The translations under genes and the position numbers were made by a program. This document shows, in pieces, positions 1-9,062 of a DNA stretch of 64,000 nucleotides (positions within the stretch are counted from its first letter, which is position 1; every line of letters begins with the position of its first letter). The stretch is from Acidobacteriota bacterium. Lineage in GTDB: Bacteria; Acidobacteriota; Holophagae; Holophagales; Holophagaceae. The stretch lies in contig JACPYP010000029.1 of assembly GCA_016195985.1 (NCBI GenBank), positions 124,001 to 188,000 of the forward strand, given 5' to 3'. Below the pieces are notes generated by a model. It made no database searches and was not told where the DNA came from. It worked only from the letters and a program-made list of their open reading frames with translations.

Positions 1-1026
1 GTTCTTGTTGGTGGTCATGCCGGCGCGGTAGAGGCAATCCTCCGCCTCGTGGCCCAGGAGGCCGTGATCACGCAAGTCCACCAGGAACAGGTGGTTGTCG
101 GTGCCGCCGCTCACAATGCGCCAGCCGCGCTCCTGCAGGCCCTTGGCCAGGGCGTGGGCGTTGCGGATGGTCTGGCCGCTGTAGGCCTTGAACTCCGGCT
201 GCAGGATTTCATGGAAGGCCACGGCCTTGGCGGCGATGACGTGCATGAGGGGACCGCCCTGCACGCCGGGGAAGACGGCGCGATCAATATCCTTGGCATA
301 TTGAGACTTACAGAGAATCAGTCCGCCACGGGGTCCACGGAGGGTTTTGTGGGTGGTCGTGGTGACGAAATCGGCGTGGGGCACGGGACTGGGGTGGTGG
401 CCCGTGGCGACCAGGCCAGCGATGTGGGCCATGTCCACCATGAGCATGGCGCCCACCTCATCGCAGATCTGGCGGAAGAGAGGGAAGTCCCAGGTGCGGC
501 TGTAGGCCGAGGCGCCCACCACGATCATCTTGGGGCGGTGCTGCAGGGCCAGGGCGCGGACCTCATCCATGTCCACGCGCTCGTCGCTCTGCTTCACATG
601 GTAGGGGACGAACTTGTACAGGATGCCGGAGCTGTTCAGGGGGTGGCCGTGGGTCAGGTGCCCGCCGTGGGCCAGGTCGAGACCCATGACCGTGTCGCCC
701 GGTTTCAGGGCCGCGAGGTAGACGGCCATGTTGGCCTGCGCGCCGCTGTGGGGCTGCACGTTGACGTGCTCGGCGCCGAAGATCTGCTTGGCCCGGTCCC
801 GCGCCAGGGTCTCGACGGTGTCCACATGGGCGCAGCCGCCGTAGTAGCGCTTGCCGGGGTAGCCTTCCGCGTACTTGTTGGTGAAGTGCGAACCCATGGA
901 CTGCATGATCGCGCGGGAGGCGTAGTTTTCCGAGGCGATGAGTTCCAAGTGGTGCCGCTGGCGCTGCACTTCCAATTCCAGAGCTTGGAACACAGCGGGG
1001 TCGGAGGTTCGGATCACTTCGTACAT
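1..1026 (-). CDS. glyA: Serine hydroxymethyltransferase, 3' end cut by window edge
   Basis: PLP enzyme interconverting serine and glycine with transfer of a one-carbon unit to tetrahydrofolate, cytosolic. The minus strand reads from ATG at 1026 ([13 protein letters not shown]) for 342 codons with no stop; the C-terminal part lies outside the window. Seen: [13 protein letters not shown] near the N-terminus, [24 protein letters not shown] and the PLP-lysine motif [14 protein letters not shown] (Lys near residue 228), all hallmarks of GlyA; the last visible residues MTTNKN also match. Family length is about 415 residues, so roughly 75 are missing. A long open frame on the opposite strand over the same bases is a high-GC shadow. 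Confidence 0.96.
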   Translation of the reverse strand, partial: MYEVIRTSDPAVFQALELEVQRQRHHLELIASENYASRAIMQSMGSHFTNKYAEGYPGKRYYGGCAHVDTVETLARDRAKQIFGAEHVNVQPHSGAQANMAVYLAALKPGDTVMGLDLAHGGHLTHGHPLNSSGILYKFVPYHVKQSDERVDMDEVRALALQHRPKMIVVGASAYSRTWDFPLFRQICDEVGAMLMVDMAHIAGLVATGHHPSPVPHADFVTTTTHKTLRGPRGGLILCKSQYAKDIDRAVFPGVQGGPLMHVIAAKAVAFHEILQPEFKAYSGQTIRNAHALAKGLQERGWRIVSGGTDNHLFLVDLRDHGLLGHEAEDCLYRAGMTTNKN

Positions 1027-1145
1027 GGCGGGGGCTCCAGAGGCGATGCCCTTATCGTAGCCGCGACCGGCTCTGCGGCAGATGCCCTCTTCGTGAGCAG
1101 GGTCACAGGTCAGAGCGTGTGAGACACTGGAGGGCCGGAGTTCTC

Positions 1146-2597
1146 ATGCCCTTCCTCCCGCCCCACGATGGTTCCGAACTGGAGCGCTTCGAGCATCCCC
1201 TGGCCAGCCGCTATGCGAGCAAGGCCATGGTGCGCTTGCTGTCGCCGCTGTACCGCCAGCGGGTGTGGCGGCGGCTTTGGATCGCCCTGGCCGAATCGGA
1301 ATCAGAGCTGGGCCTCCCGGTGACCGCTGCCCAGGTCGCGGAATTGAAGGCCTCCCAGGATGCCGTGGACTTGGACGCCATCGCGCGCCACGAAGCTTCG
1401 CTGCGCCACGACGTGATGGCCGCCATCCACGCGTGGGGAGAACAGGCCCCCGGGGCCCGGCCCATCATCCACCTGGGCGCCACCAGCTGCTTCGTGACCG
1501 ACAACGGCGATCTGCTCATCGTGCAGGAGGCGCTGGCCTTGCTGCGCCGCCGCCTGCAGGACGTGCTCGCCTCGCTGTCGACTTTCGCGGATCAGTGGAA
1601 GGACCAGGCCACCCTGGGCTTCACGCACTTCCAGCCCGCCCAGCCCACCACCGTGGGCAAGCGGGCCAGCCTATGGATCCAGGACCTGCTGTTGGATCTG
1701 GAAGACCTCGACCACCTCATCGCCACCACGCCCGTGCGTGGCGTAAAGGGCACCACGGGCACCCAGGCCAGTTTCCTGGAACTGTTCGGGGGGGATGGGG
1801 CCAAGGTGGAGGCCCTGGAGCAGCGCTTCTGCGCCAAGGTGGGCTTTCCGGCCATTCCCGTTTCGGGCCAGACGGCCACGCGCAAGCTGGAGGACCGCAT
1901 TGGTCAGGTGCTGTGCGGCATCGCGGCCTCGGCCTCGAAATTCGCCAGCGACCTGCGCCTGCTTCAGCACCTGAAGGAAGTGGAAGAGCCCTTCGAGAAG
2001 CAGCAGATCGGCTCCAGCGCCATGCCCTACAAGCGCAATCCCATGCGCTCCGAGCGCATCAACAGCCTCGCCCGCTTCGTGCTGGGGCTCATGCCCTCCA
2101 CCTACCAGACCAGCGCCAACCAGTGGATGGAGCGCACCCTGGACGACAGCGCCCACCGGCGGCTCACCATCAGCCAGGGGCTGCTGGCCGCCGACGCCAT
2201 CCTGGTGCTCTTCCGCAACGTGGCCTCGGGCCTGGTGGTCTACCCGAAGATGATCGAGGCCCGTCTGGCCCAGGAACTCCCCTTCATGGCCGCCGAAGTG
2301 CTGCTGATGGAGGCAGTGAAGCGCGGCGGCGACCGTCAGGATCTGCACGAGCGTTTCCGGGTATCGGCCCTGGAGGCGGGTCGCCGCATCAAGGCTGAGG
2401 GTCGGCCCAATGAACTGCTGAAGCTGCTGGCGGAGGATCCCGCCTGGGCCATGAATGAAACGGAGCTCGTGGCACTGCTGGATGCCAGCCGTTTCACGGG
2501 CCGGGCCGGCGAGCAGGTTCGGCAATTCCTGGCGGGGCCCGTGGCCCAGGCGCTGAAGGATCATGTTCCGGCGGATGAAGCTGCCGTGCGCGTTTGA
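1146..2597 (+). CDS. purB: Adenylosuccinate lyase (eukaryote-like type)
   Basis: Cleaves adenylosuccinate and SAICAR in purine synthesis, cytosolic. 483 residues. The fumarase/aspartase-superfamily signature GSSAMPYKRNPM is present near residues 287-298, with the catalytic TxxxS-type loop THFQPAQPTTVG earlier. The N-terminus (LASRYASKAMVRLLSP, then WRRLWIALAESE) resembles the longer animal-type ADSL more than the ~430-residue PurB of Bacillus. An upstream in-frame start at 1119 exists, but ATG 1146 follows a GGAG and begins with the conserved region. The next gene starts 16 nt downstream, suggesting co-transcription. Confidence 0.95.
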   Translation: MPFLPPHDGSELERFEHPLASRYASKAMVRLLSPLYRQRVWRRLWIALAESESELGLPVTAAQVAELKASQDAVDLDAIARHEASLRHDVMAAIHAWGEQAPGARPIIHLGATSCFVTDNGDLLIVQEALALLRRRLQDVLASLSTFADQWKDQATLGFTHFQPAQPTTVGKRASLWIQDLLLDLEDLDHLIATTPVRGVKGTTGTQASFLELFGGDGAKVEALEQRFCAKVGFPAIPVSGQTATRKLEDRIGQVLCGIAASASKFASDLRLLQHLKEVEEPFEKQQIGSSAMPYKRNPMRSERINSLARFVLGLMPSTYQTSANQWMERTLDDSAHRRLTISQGLLAADAILVLFRNVASGLVVYPKMIEARLAQELPFMAAEVLLMEAVKRGGDRQDLHERFRVSALEAGRRIKAEGRPNELLKLLAEDPAWAMNETELVALLDASRFTGRAGEQVRQFLAGPVAQALKDHVPADEAAVRV

Positions 2598-2613
2598 AAT
2601 CGAAAGGTTCCCC

Positions 2614-3441
2614 ATGTTGAAGCTTGCCGTCATCGGCGCCCAGAGCCTTCTGGGCCGTGAATTGGTGAATGCCCTGGAGGCCCGCGAAGCCTCCGTGCTG
2701 CCGCTGTCCACCGGTCCCCTGACCGTCGAGGAGGAGGTGGGCGATCTGGTGGTCTTCGCGCCCAGCCAACTCCTGCTGGAAGGCCTCGATGCCGTCATCC
2801 TGGCCGACACGCCGGATCCCGCCCTGTTGGAGGGCTTCCCGGGCCGCATCTTGGATCTGCGTGCCGAGCCCGAGGCCCGGGTCGAACCCATGCCTCTGGC
2901 GGGCCCCTGGCCCAAGAACGTGAAGGCCTTGAGGGGCCGCCCCGCCGTTGAACAGGTGTTGGCCCTGGTGCCCTCCCTCCTGGCTGGCGTGGGCGAAGTG
3001 GCGGGCACCCATCTCCGTTCCGTGGCCTGGATGGGTGATCGGGGCCTGGATGGCCTGGTGGAGCAGACCCTGTCCGTGCTCAACGGCGAGGATCCCGACC
3101 TCGCCAAGCTGGGCTACCGGCAGGCCTTCGAGGTCGTGCCTGTCACGCCCGCCGCGGGCAAGGGGCGGCTCATGGAAGTCCGGGTGCCCTCCTTCCACGG
3201 CGACCTGCTGATCCTGCAGGTGCGGAGCGCGGAGGGCAAGACGCTCGCAAAGAAAGAGGCGCCTTCCGCCGTGAAGTGGGTGGAGACGGCCCCCAGCTCC
3301 CGGGAGGCGGCTGTGAGCATCGACCTGCTCGCGCACATGGACCTTTCCTCCGACGGCAAAGCGGCCGTGCTGAGCCTCGGCTTCGACCCCGTGCTTTGGG
3401 GCGTGCTGCGGCCAGCCATGCGCGTGCTCGGGCTCATGTAG
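2614..3441 (+). CDS. Aspartate-semialdehyde dehydrogenase-like (Usg-type) protein, no catalytic cysteine
   Basis: 275 residues. The N-terminus LKLAVIGAQSLLGRELV is a Rossmann motif of the Asd/Usg family, and the overall order (nucleotide fold, then an alpha/beta domain with EVRVPSFHGDLLILQV) fits. I see no cysteine anywhere in the protein, so the Asd nucleophile is absent and dehydrogenase activity is unlikely. The window has a separate complete asd at 16118. E. coli Usg is a comparable inactive paralogue of unknown role. The start was set at ATG 2614, 16 nt after purB; an earlier in-frame start at 2563 would overlap purB. The ferredoxin gene follows after 6 nt. Confidence 0.75.
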   Translation: MLKLAVIGAQSLLGRELVNALEAREASVLPLSTGPLTVEEEVGDLVVFAPSQLLLEGLDAVILADTPDPALLEGFPGRILDLRAEPEARVEPMPLAGPWPKNVKALRGRPAVEQVLALVPSLLAGVGEVAGTHLRSVAWMGDRGLDGLVEQTLSVLNGEDPDLAKLGYRQAFEVVPVTPAAGKGRLMEVRVPSFHGDLLILQVRSAEGKTLAKKEAPSAVKWVETAPSSREAAVSIDLLAHMDLSSDGKAAVLSLGFDPVLWGVLRPAMRVLGLM

Positions 3442-3447
3442 GAAGCC

Positions 3448-4095
3448 GTGGCCAAGAAACTGGACGACCCTCAGGAACGCGGGGACTTCTTCAAGTCCCT
3501 GGGAACCCTGTTCGCGGGATTCGTGGCCAACCGCATCGAAGAGGCCGTGACCAGCCTGGGCCCCAAGCTGCTGAGGCCCCCAGGGGCCCTGGACGAGCTG
3601 GAATTCCTCACCAAGTGCACCCGCTGTGACAAGTGCATGCGGGCCTGCCCGGAGAATGCCATCAGCGTGGCGCCGGCCTCGGCGGGCCTGGCCCTGAAAA
3701 CGCCCTTCATCGATCCCCGCAGCGTGCCTTGCTTCCTCTGCACGGCCCTTCCCTGCATCACGGCCTGCGAAGACGGGGCCCTGGTCTGGCCGCGATCCAA
3801 GCAGGCCGACGGGCAGGTGATCGAGGGGCCCAAGGCTGTCCGCATGGGCACGGCCCGCATCAAGCAGGGCCAGTGCCTCACCTGGGACACCGCGGACCGC
3901 GAAGCCCGGGCCTGCCGCACCTGCGTGGACCGCTGCCCCTATCCCGAAGAAGCGCTCCGCATCACAGTTCCCGCCGAAGGCGAGGCCTTCGGCCACCCGG
4001 AAGTGGTCGCCGAGGTCTGCACCGGTTGCGGCATCTGTGTCTTCGCGTGCCCCACGGAACCCGCAGCCATCGTGGTGGATCCCAGGCGGGACTGA
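3448..4095 (+). CDS. Four-cluster 4Fe-4S ferredoxin-type protein (NapG/MauM-like)
   Basis: 215 residues, GTG start at 3448 with GGA just upstream. Four cysteine groups are visible: CTRCDKCMRACP (about residues 53-64), CFLCTALPCITAC (about 93-105), CRTCVDRCPYP (about 153-163) and CTGCGICVFACP (about 192-203), enough for up to four [4Fe-4S] clusters. The spacing resembles NapG/MauM-type ferredoxins that pass electrons in periplasmic or membrane reductase systems, but there is no Tat or Sec signal here, so a cytoplasmic electron carrier is likelier. It ends the purB/Usg-like/ferredoxin run; no partner oxidoreductase is adjacent, so the donor and acceptor are unknown. Confidence 0.8.
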   Translation: MAKKLDDPQERGDFFKSLGTLFAGFVANRIEEAVTSLGPKLLRPPGALDELEFLTKCTRCDKCMRACPENAISVAPASAGLALKTPFIDPRSVPCFLCTALPCITACEDGALVWPRSKQADGQVIEGPKAVRMGTARIKQGQCLTWDTADREARACRTCVDRCPYPEEALRITVPAEGEAFGHPEVVAEVCTGCGICVFACPTEPAAIVVDPRRD

Positions 4096-4123
4096 GACCC
4101 GAGATGGGCGGCTGCTGTCGGGC

Positions 4124-4742
4124 TTAGGCCCAGCCAGCCAGGCTATGGCGGCCTCCGCGGGCTGGCGCGTTTGATGGGTCCAAAGCATGTGGAAGACATC
4201 GGCGATGGCCTGGCCCTGGCCAGGTTCAACGGCACCGGACAACTGGAACCAGTAACGTTCCCGCCAGCTGGAGGAAGGCGTGCCATGAACCTGGATGGTT
4301 TCCACCCGGATCCGGTGCCGGCCCGGTTCGTAGTAGACGCCGCCGATCCAGGCCGGTTTCCAAATGACGCCGCCGTCATGGGGCTTGAAATGCCACTCCA
4401 TGGCCAGGGCATTCCGGCTCAAGTGCACCAGGCCGTGTTCCTCGCAGAGGAAGCTCACCGCCTGGTCCCAGGGGAGTTCCCGCCAACGGGCGCAGACCCG
4501 GACTGCGCCGCGCCGCGCCGGGCCGCGAGCACCACCAGGGGAATGAAGGGCAGGGCGCAACCCGTGAGCAGGAGCGCCAGCCGCGTGCCGGAGAGCTCCC
4601 AGGCCAGGAAGCCGAGGATCGCCGTCAGGATCGCGGAGAGAATCAGGGCTCCCCGGGTATTCATCCGGGCGATCCGGGGCTCCATGTCCCGGATTCGGCC
4701 CTCCACGTCAGCCGGGGGGGCCTTCCTGAAGCAGCGGCTCAT
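4124..4742 (-). pseudogene. Two-TM membrane protein, coding frame broken (frameshift near 4500-4530)
   Basis: The minus-strand frame from ATG 4742 (GGAG upstream) gives a charged N-terminus, two hydrophobic helices (ALILSAILTAILGFLAWEL and LALLLTGCALPFIPLVVLAA) and then loses sense before a stop at 4455. A second frame takes over at about 4515 and reads like real protein (WRELPWDQAVSFLCEEHGLV; then KPAWIGGVYYEPGRHRIR) to about 4150, where it runs without a stop into antisense of the ferredoxin gene; stops in the other frames lie at 4143 and 4124. A -1 slip in the GC-rich run near 4520 would join the two. Either a decaying gene or a sequencing error; the 3' end is uncertain. It lies 44 nt after lipA on the same strand. 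Confidence 0.5.
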
Positions 4743-4786
4743 GCATGGCTCCGAGGGTGTTGCGCTTATGGGAAGCCAAGCGGGCC

Positions 4787-5713
4787 CTAGGCGATGCTGA
4801 TGCCTTCCATCTCCGCCACTTCATGGGCGTTGAAGCTGGAGCGAACCAGGGGCCCGGCGTAGACCGTGGCGAAGCCGAAGGCCTTGGCCTTGGTGCCCAG
4901 GTCCGCGAATTCATCCGGATGCACGTAGCGCTTCACGGGCAACTGGTGGCGCGTGGGCCGCAGGTACTGGCCCAGGGTGAGGATGTCGACGCCCACCTTG
5001 GCCAGGGATTCGAAAGTGCTCATAAGCTCTGCCTCGGTTTCGCCCAGGCCCAGCATCATGCCGCTCTTGGTGCGGAAGGCGGACCCGTAGAGAGAGGCGC
5101 CCAGTTCCTTCGCGTGGGCCAGCACCTTGAGGCTGCGGTCGAAACGGCCGGCGGGGCGCACTTCCGGGTACAGGCTGGGCACGGTTTCGGTGTTGTGGTT
5201 GAACACCGCCGGGCCCGAGGCCACCACGCGGGCCACCGCCTCCAGATCGCCCAGGAAATCCGGCACCAGCACTTCCACGCCCACGCCCGGGTTGCGGTGG
5301 CGGATGGCCAGCACGGTGTCGGCGAAGTGGGCCGCGCCCCCGTCGGGCAGGTCGTCGCGGTTCACGCTGGTCAGCACCGCGAAGCGCAGGCTCAGGGCCG
5401 CCACCCGTTCGGCGGTCTCCGCAGGCTCCTGAGGGTTCAGGGCCCGGGGCTTGCCGCTTTGGATGCTGCAAAAGCCGCAGGCCCGGGTGCAGACCTCGCC
5501 CATGAGCAGGAAGGTGGCGGTACCGTGGGTGAAGCAGTGGGTCCGGTTGGGGCAGCGGGCTTCTTCGCAGACTGTGTGCAGATCGGAATCGCGCAGATCC
5601 TTTTTCATGCCGTGCAGGTCGCCGAGCTTCACCCGCTCCTTGGTGATCCACTCGGGCAGGCGGGGATGGCCTTCCAGCACTTCGCGGCCGGCGCGCTTCG
5701 AGAAACGGGGCAT
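4787..5713 (-). CDS. lipA: Lipoyl synthase
   Basis: Radical-SAM enzyme that inserts two sulfurs into octanoyl groups on lipoyl domains of 2-oxoacid dehydrogenases and GcvH. 308 residues. Seen: the auxiliary-cluster motif CEEARCPNRTHC (C-x4-C-x5-C), the radical-SAM motif CTRACGFC (C-x3-C-x2-C), and the C-terminal RSSF that completes the LipA signature. ATG 5713 is preceded by CAGGAG and begins MPRFSKRAGREVLEGHPRLP as in relatives; an upstream in-frame start at 5833 would run over the divergent gene at 5753. No lipB is adjacent. Confidence 0.95.
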   Translation of the reverse strand: MPRFSKRAGREVLEGHPRLPEWITKERVKLGDLHGMKKDLRDSDLHTVCEEARCPNRTHCFTHGTATFLLMGEVCTRACGFCSIQSGKPRALNPQEPAETAERVAALSLRFAVLTSVNRDDLPDGGAAHFADTVLAIRHRNPGVGVEVLVPDFLGDLEAVARVVASGPAVFNHNTETVPSLYPEVRPAGRFDRSLKVLAHAKELGASLYGSAFRTKSGMMLGLGETEAELMSTFESLAKVGVDILTLGQYLRPTRHQLPVKRYVHPDEFADLGTKAKAFGFATVYAGPLVRSSFNAHEVAEMEGISIA

Positions 5714-5740
5714 CAGGACTCCTGGACCTCCAGTTTCCCG

Positions 5741-5746
5741 TAGGAT
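5741..5746 (+). promoter_or_regulatory. Probable -10 element (TAGGAT), leaderless start of gene at 5753
   Basis: TAGGAT ends 6 nt before the ATG at 5753, and no Shine-Dalgarno lies between, so transcription would begin at or next to the start codon. The same layout occurs at 27568-27584. No -35 assignment is made. Confidence 0.35.
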
Positions 5747-5752
5747 TTCAGA

Positions 5753-6658
5753 ATGTCCAAATCGCTTTCCAGGTTGCTGCGACGGGAACAGTTCGCCTTC
5801 CTGGCCCGGGACCGCTCCGTCTGGCGCGAACATCTGGACAAGACGCGCGCCTTCATGGGCGAGGGCCTACAGGCGGCGGACCCCTCCCGGCCCGTGTTGA
5901 TCCTCGGCGCCGGGTCAGGGCTGGAGGTTCCCTGGGCTCTGGCGCCGCCGCGCACCACGGGATGGGATGCGGATCCTTGGAGCCGCCTCTGGACCGCGGC
6001 CCGGCACCGGCGTTTTCCCTTGTGGGTGTTCGAAGATCTGACCGGCGGCCTGGACGATCTGGAAAGGACCGCACGCCGGGCCATCGCCGAGCCCTGGTCG
6101 GGCCATCGCCGCGATGCGGAAACTGCGGCCAAGCGCCTGGCGGGCCTGCTGCCCTTTCTGCGCCCGAATCCCGAGGCGCTGCGGGCTTGGATCGCGGCGC
6201 ATCGACCCGGTACCATCCTGGCGGCCAACGTCATGGGCCAGTTCGGGGCGGTGGCGGAGCGCGTGGTGGAAGCGGCCTTCGGCCTGGCGCCCTGGGACCC
6301 GGATCCCGAGCGCCGCGATCCTTTGATGGAGGCGATGGAGGCCTGGACCCGCCGGGCGGTGCTGGGCTTCCTCGCGGCGCTCCAGGAAAGTGGGGCGGAC
6401 CTCTGGCTGGTGCACGACCGCGCCGTGGTGTTCAACGACGGCCCCCTCCAGCTGAGTCCGTGGAAAGATGGCTGGACGGATCAGGTGGCCGCCGCCGGCG
6501 GGGCCATCGAGGCCAGTGATGCTTTGGCCGGAGTGGATGTCCCAGCCGCCCTCGCGGGCTCAGGGCGGGTTCCAGTCCGGAAGGAGCGCTGGCTTTGGCC
6601 GGTGGCCGCCGGGCAGCGCCACCTTATCGAAGCGTTGGCCTTCTGCCGAAAAGAGTGA
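5753..6658 (+). CDS. Conserved hypothetical with methyltransferase-like N-terminal motif
   Basis: 301 residues. After a basic N-terminus comes RPVLILGAGSGLEVPW (about residues 46-61), which looks like motif I of class I SAM-dependent methyltransferases, followed by an acidic residue in GWDADPW at the place expected for ribose binding. The rest (ANVMGQFGAVAERVVEAAFG, LWLVHDRAVVFNDGPLQL) is compatible with a Rossmann-like domain, but I do not recognise the family and the substrate is unknown. It is divergent from lipA across 39 bp and appears leaderless. Confidence 0.7.
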   Translation: MSKSLSRLLRREQFAFLARDRSVWREHLDKTRAFMGEGLQAADPSRPVLILGAGSGLEVPWALAPPRTTGWDADPWSRLWTAARHRRFPLWVFEDLTGGLDDLERTARRAIAEPWSGHRRDAETAAKRLAGLLPFLRPNPEALRAWIAAHRPGTILAANVMGQFGAVAERVVEAAFGLAPWDPDPERRDPLMEAMEAWTRRAVLGFLAALQESGADLWLVHDRAVVFNDGPLQLSPWKDGWTDQVAAAGGAIEASDALAGVDVPAALAGSGRVPVRKERWLWPVAAGQRHLIEALAFCRKE

Positions 6659-6739
6659 AGAAGGGTGTGGCATCCATCAACCCTTGTCCCCACAAAGGAC
6701 GGCAACGGACATAATGGTTCTCCTTGGAGTGTCTTGGGT

Positions 6740-7150
6740 ATGGCGTGGTTAGGCTGGGCATTGGCGGCGTTGGGCTTCATGGGCCTGGCCAATCTGGGAA
6801 TGAAGGCAGCGAGCATGCGCGGGCTGGGATCGGCCTCAGTGCTGTTCTGGGTGGTGCTGGGCGAGTTGCCGCTGGCCTTGCTGTACTGGGCCTGGAGGGG
6901 CCGGCCCATCGGCCCGCCCGCGGGCGCGGCCTGGGGCTTCGGGGCCGGAGTCTTCACCGCCGTGGCCTTGATTTTGTTGAATGAAAGTTTCGCCCGGGGC
7001 GCCAAGGCGGCGGTGGCGGTGGGCATCATGAACGCCAACTTCGCGTTGGTGGCGCTACTGGCCTTCCTCTTGTTCCGCGAGCAGCTCCAGCCCTCAAAGG
7101 TGGTGGGGCTCGCGGCGACCCTTTCCGGCCTTTGGCTGATGGCCCGCTGA
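6740..7150 (+). CDS. Small EamA/DMT-type membrane protein (half transporter)
   Basis: 136 residues with about four or five hydrophobic segments (LGWALAALGFMGLANLGMKA; SVLFWVVLGELPLALLYWAW; AAVAVGIMNANFALVALLAF; VVGLAATLSGLWLM). The ending LFREQLQPSKVVGLAATLSG is typical of the EamA half-domain of drug/metabolite transporters; single-domain proteins of this size are thought to act as dimers. ATG 6740 was chosen because GGAG lies 11 nt upstream and hydrophobic sequence begins at once. The KimA-like gene starts 16 nt downstream, so the two are probably co-transcribed. Substrate unknown. Confidence 0.8.
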   Translation: MAWLGWALAALGFMGLANLGMKAASMRGLGSASVLFWVVLGELPLALLYWAWRGRPIGPPAGAAWGFGAGVFTAVALILLNESFARGAKAAVAVGIMNANFALVALLAFLLFREQLQPSKVVGLAATLSGLWLMAR

Positions 7151-7165
7151 ACCAGGAATCCCGAG

Positions 7166-9055
7166 ATGCCGAATTTCCGAAGAATTCTCCTGGGCCGCCG
7201 CCTCGCCAGCGAAGAAAGCCACGAAGCCCGGATCAGCAACCCCGTGGCCCTGGCGGTGTTCAGCTCGGACGCCTTGTCTTCCGTGGCTTACGGCACGGGC
7301 GAAATCATGGCCGTGCTGGGCCCCTACATGGCCATGGCGGCCTTCGGTCCCGCAGTGTTGTCCTGGTCCTGGCCCGTGGCCGTGGGCATCGTGCTGCTGC
7401 TCACCATCCTCACCATCAGCTACCGGCAGACGATCTTCGCCTACCCCAGCGGCGGCGGCGCCTACATCGTGGCCAAAGAGAACCTGGGCGAGGTCCCGGC
7501 CCAGGTGGCGGGCGCCTCGCTTCTGGTGGACTACGTGCTGACGGTGGCCGTGAGCGTCTCCGCCGGCGTCACGGCCATTACCAGCGCCTTCCCCGCGGCG
7601 GATCCCTACCGGGTGCTTCTCGCCATTGGCGTGGTGGCCTTCATCGGCACGGTCAACCTCCGCGGGGTGAAGGAGAGTGGCGCGGTCTTCGCGGTGCCCA
7701 CCTACGGGTTCGTCATTTCCATGTTCGCCATCATCGGGCTGGGTTTCTGGCGCTACTTCCACGGCGGCGTGCCCGCGGGAGAGCATCATCTGGCTGTGGC
7801 GCCGCCCCTTCCGGGCTGGCTGGCCATCTGGGTGTTCATGAAGGCCTACGCGGCCGGCTGCACGGCGCTGACTGGCGTGGAGGCCATCTCCAACGGCGTG
7901 TCTGCCTTCCGGGAACCCACCTCCCACAACGCCAGCCGCACGATGATGTACATGGTGCTCATGCTGGGGGCCATGTTCCTGGGCATCACCTGGCTGGCGA
8001 ATCATTTCGGCATCGTGTACCTGGGCGACGGCGAGTCCCTGCTGTCCATGCTGGAGCGCCGCATCCTGGGTGATGGCCCGGGCATCGCGCATCTGATCTA
8101 CCTGGTCATGCAGACCTTCACCATGCTGATCCTGTGCCTGGCCGCCAACACGGCCTATGCGGATTTCCCCCGCCTGGCGGCCATGATGGCCCGGGATGGC
8201 TTCCTGCCCCGGCAGTTCTCGAGCCAGGGCGACCGCCTGGTGTTCTCCAACGGCATCTTCATCCTGTCCCTGCTGTCAGGCATCTTGCTCTGGATCTTCA
8301 ACGCCCGCGAGCATCACCTGATGCCGCTCTACGCCGTGGGCGTGTTCCTGGGGTTCACCCTTTCCCAGACGGGCATGGTGCGCCACTGGCTGAAGCTCCG
8401 CGGCGAGAAGTGGATCGCCAAATCTGTCATCAACGGTGCGGGCGCGGTGACCACGCTGGTGGTGATGACGGTGATCATCGTGACCAAGTTCACCCATGGC
8501 GCCTGGGTGGTGGTGTTGGTGCTGCCCATCATGGTGATGACCTTCTTCAACATCCACCGCCACTACATCCGCGTGAAGTCCATCCTGGCGGGCAGCCGCG
8601 CGGATTTCATCAGTCCCCGCAAGAACCGGGTGGTGGTGCTCGTGTCCGGCATCCACTCCGGCGTGGTCCAGGCCCTCAATTACGCCAAGGTCATCGCTGA
8701 CCGCGGCGAAGTGGAGGCGCTCACTGTGGATTTCCCGGATGAACACGGCCGGGACAGCGCCGCCCTGGAGCGCCTGCGTTCGGATTGGCCGAGGTACTGC
8801 GAGGGCATTCCCCTCCGCGCGCTGCGCAGCCCCTACCGCAAGATCGTCGAGCCCATCGTCGAAGAACTGGACCGCATGCGCCGCGTGGAGCCGGAGTACA
8901 CCATCACGGTCATCCTGCCGGAATTCGTGACGGGACACTGGTGGGCGAACCTGCTGCACAACCAGACTGCCTGGCGCATCAAGACGACCCTTCTGATGAA
9001 GCCCAAGACCGTGGTGATTTCGATCCCGTACCACCTCGAACCGCTGGTGGAGTAG
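7166..9055 (+). CDS. KimA-like APC-superfamily potassium/amino-acid permease
   Basis: 629 residues: about twelve membrane segments in the first 430 or so residues, then a soluble C-terminal domain (NRVVVLVSGIHSGVVQALNY; EALTVDFPDEHGRDSAALER) resembling a universal-stress-like cytoplasmic domain. The N-terminal motif AVFSSDALSSVAYGTGEI and the unwound-helix sequence AYPSGGGAYIVAKENLG match the KimA (YdaO) group, proton-coupled K+ importers controlled by c-di-AMP in Bacillus. Potassium is therefore the likely substrate, but amino acids cannot be excluded. No ydaO riboswitch is present in the 15-nt gap from the preceding gene. Confidence 0.82.
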   Translation: MPNFRRILLGRRLASEESHEARISNPVALAVFSSDALSSVAYGTGEIMAVLGPYMAMAAFGPAVLSWSWPVAVGIVLLLTILTISYRQTIFAYPSGGGAYIVAKENLGEVPAQVAGASLLVDYVLTVAVSVSAGVTAITSAFPAADPYRVLLAIGVVAFIGTVNLRGVKESGAVFAVPTYGFVISMFAIIGLGFWRYFHGGVPAGEHHLAVAPPLPGWLAIWVFMKAYAAGCTALTGVEAISNGVSAFREPTSHNASRTMMYMVLMLGAMFLGITWLANHFGIVYLGDGESLLSMLERRILGDGPGIAHLIYLVMQTFTMLILCLAANTAYADFPRLAAMMARDGFLPRQFSSQGDRLVFSNGIFILSLLSGILLWIFNAREHHLMPLYAVGVFLGFTLSQTGMVRHWLKLRGEKWIAKSVINGAGAVTTLVVMTVIIVTKFTHGAWVVVLVLPIMVMTFFNIHRHYIRVKSILAGSRADFISPRKNRVVVLVSGIHSGVVQALNYAKVIADRGEVEALTVDFPDEHGRDSAALERLRSDWPRYCEGIPLRALRSPYRKIVEPIVEELDRMRRVEPEYTITVILPEFVTGHWWANLLHNQTAWRIKTTLLMKPKTVVISIPYHLEPLVE

Positions 9056-9062
9056 CTCTCGG

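Noticed and set aside
49..1122. Long open frame on the plus strand opposite glyA
   Set aside because: Low-complexity His/Gly/Val-rich product, antisense to an unmistakable glyA; a product of high GC.
1671..3107. Long minus-strand frames over purB and the Asd-like gene (also 2494-4560)
   Set aside because: Antisense to real genes with codon bias of those genes; no domain and no Shine-Dalgarno. Only the 4150-4515 part looks like protein and is treated as the broken two-TM gene.
7150..7166. ydaO (c-di-AMP) riboswitch before the KimA-like gene
   Set aside because: Only 15 nt separate it from the preceding gene; no aptamer sequence upstream of the pair.
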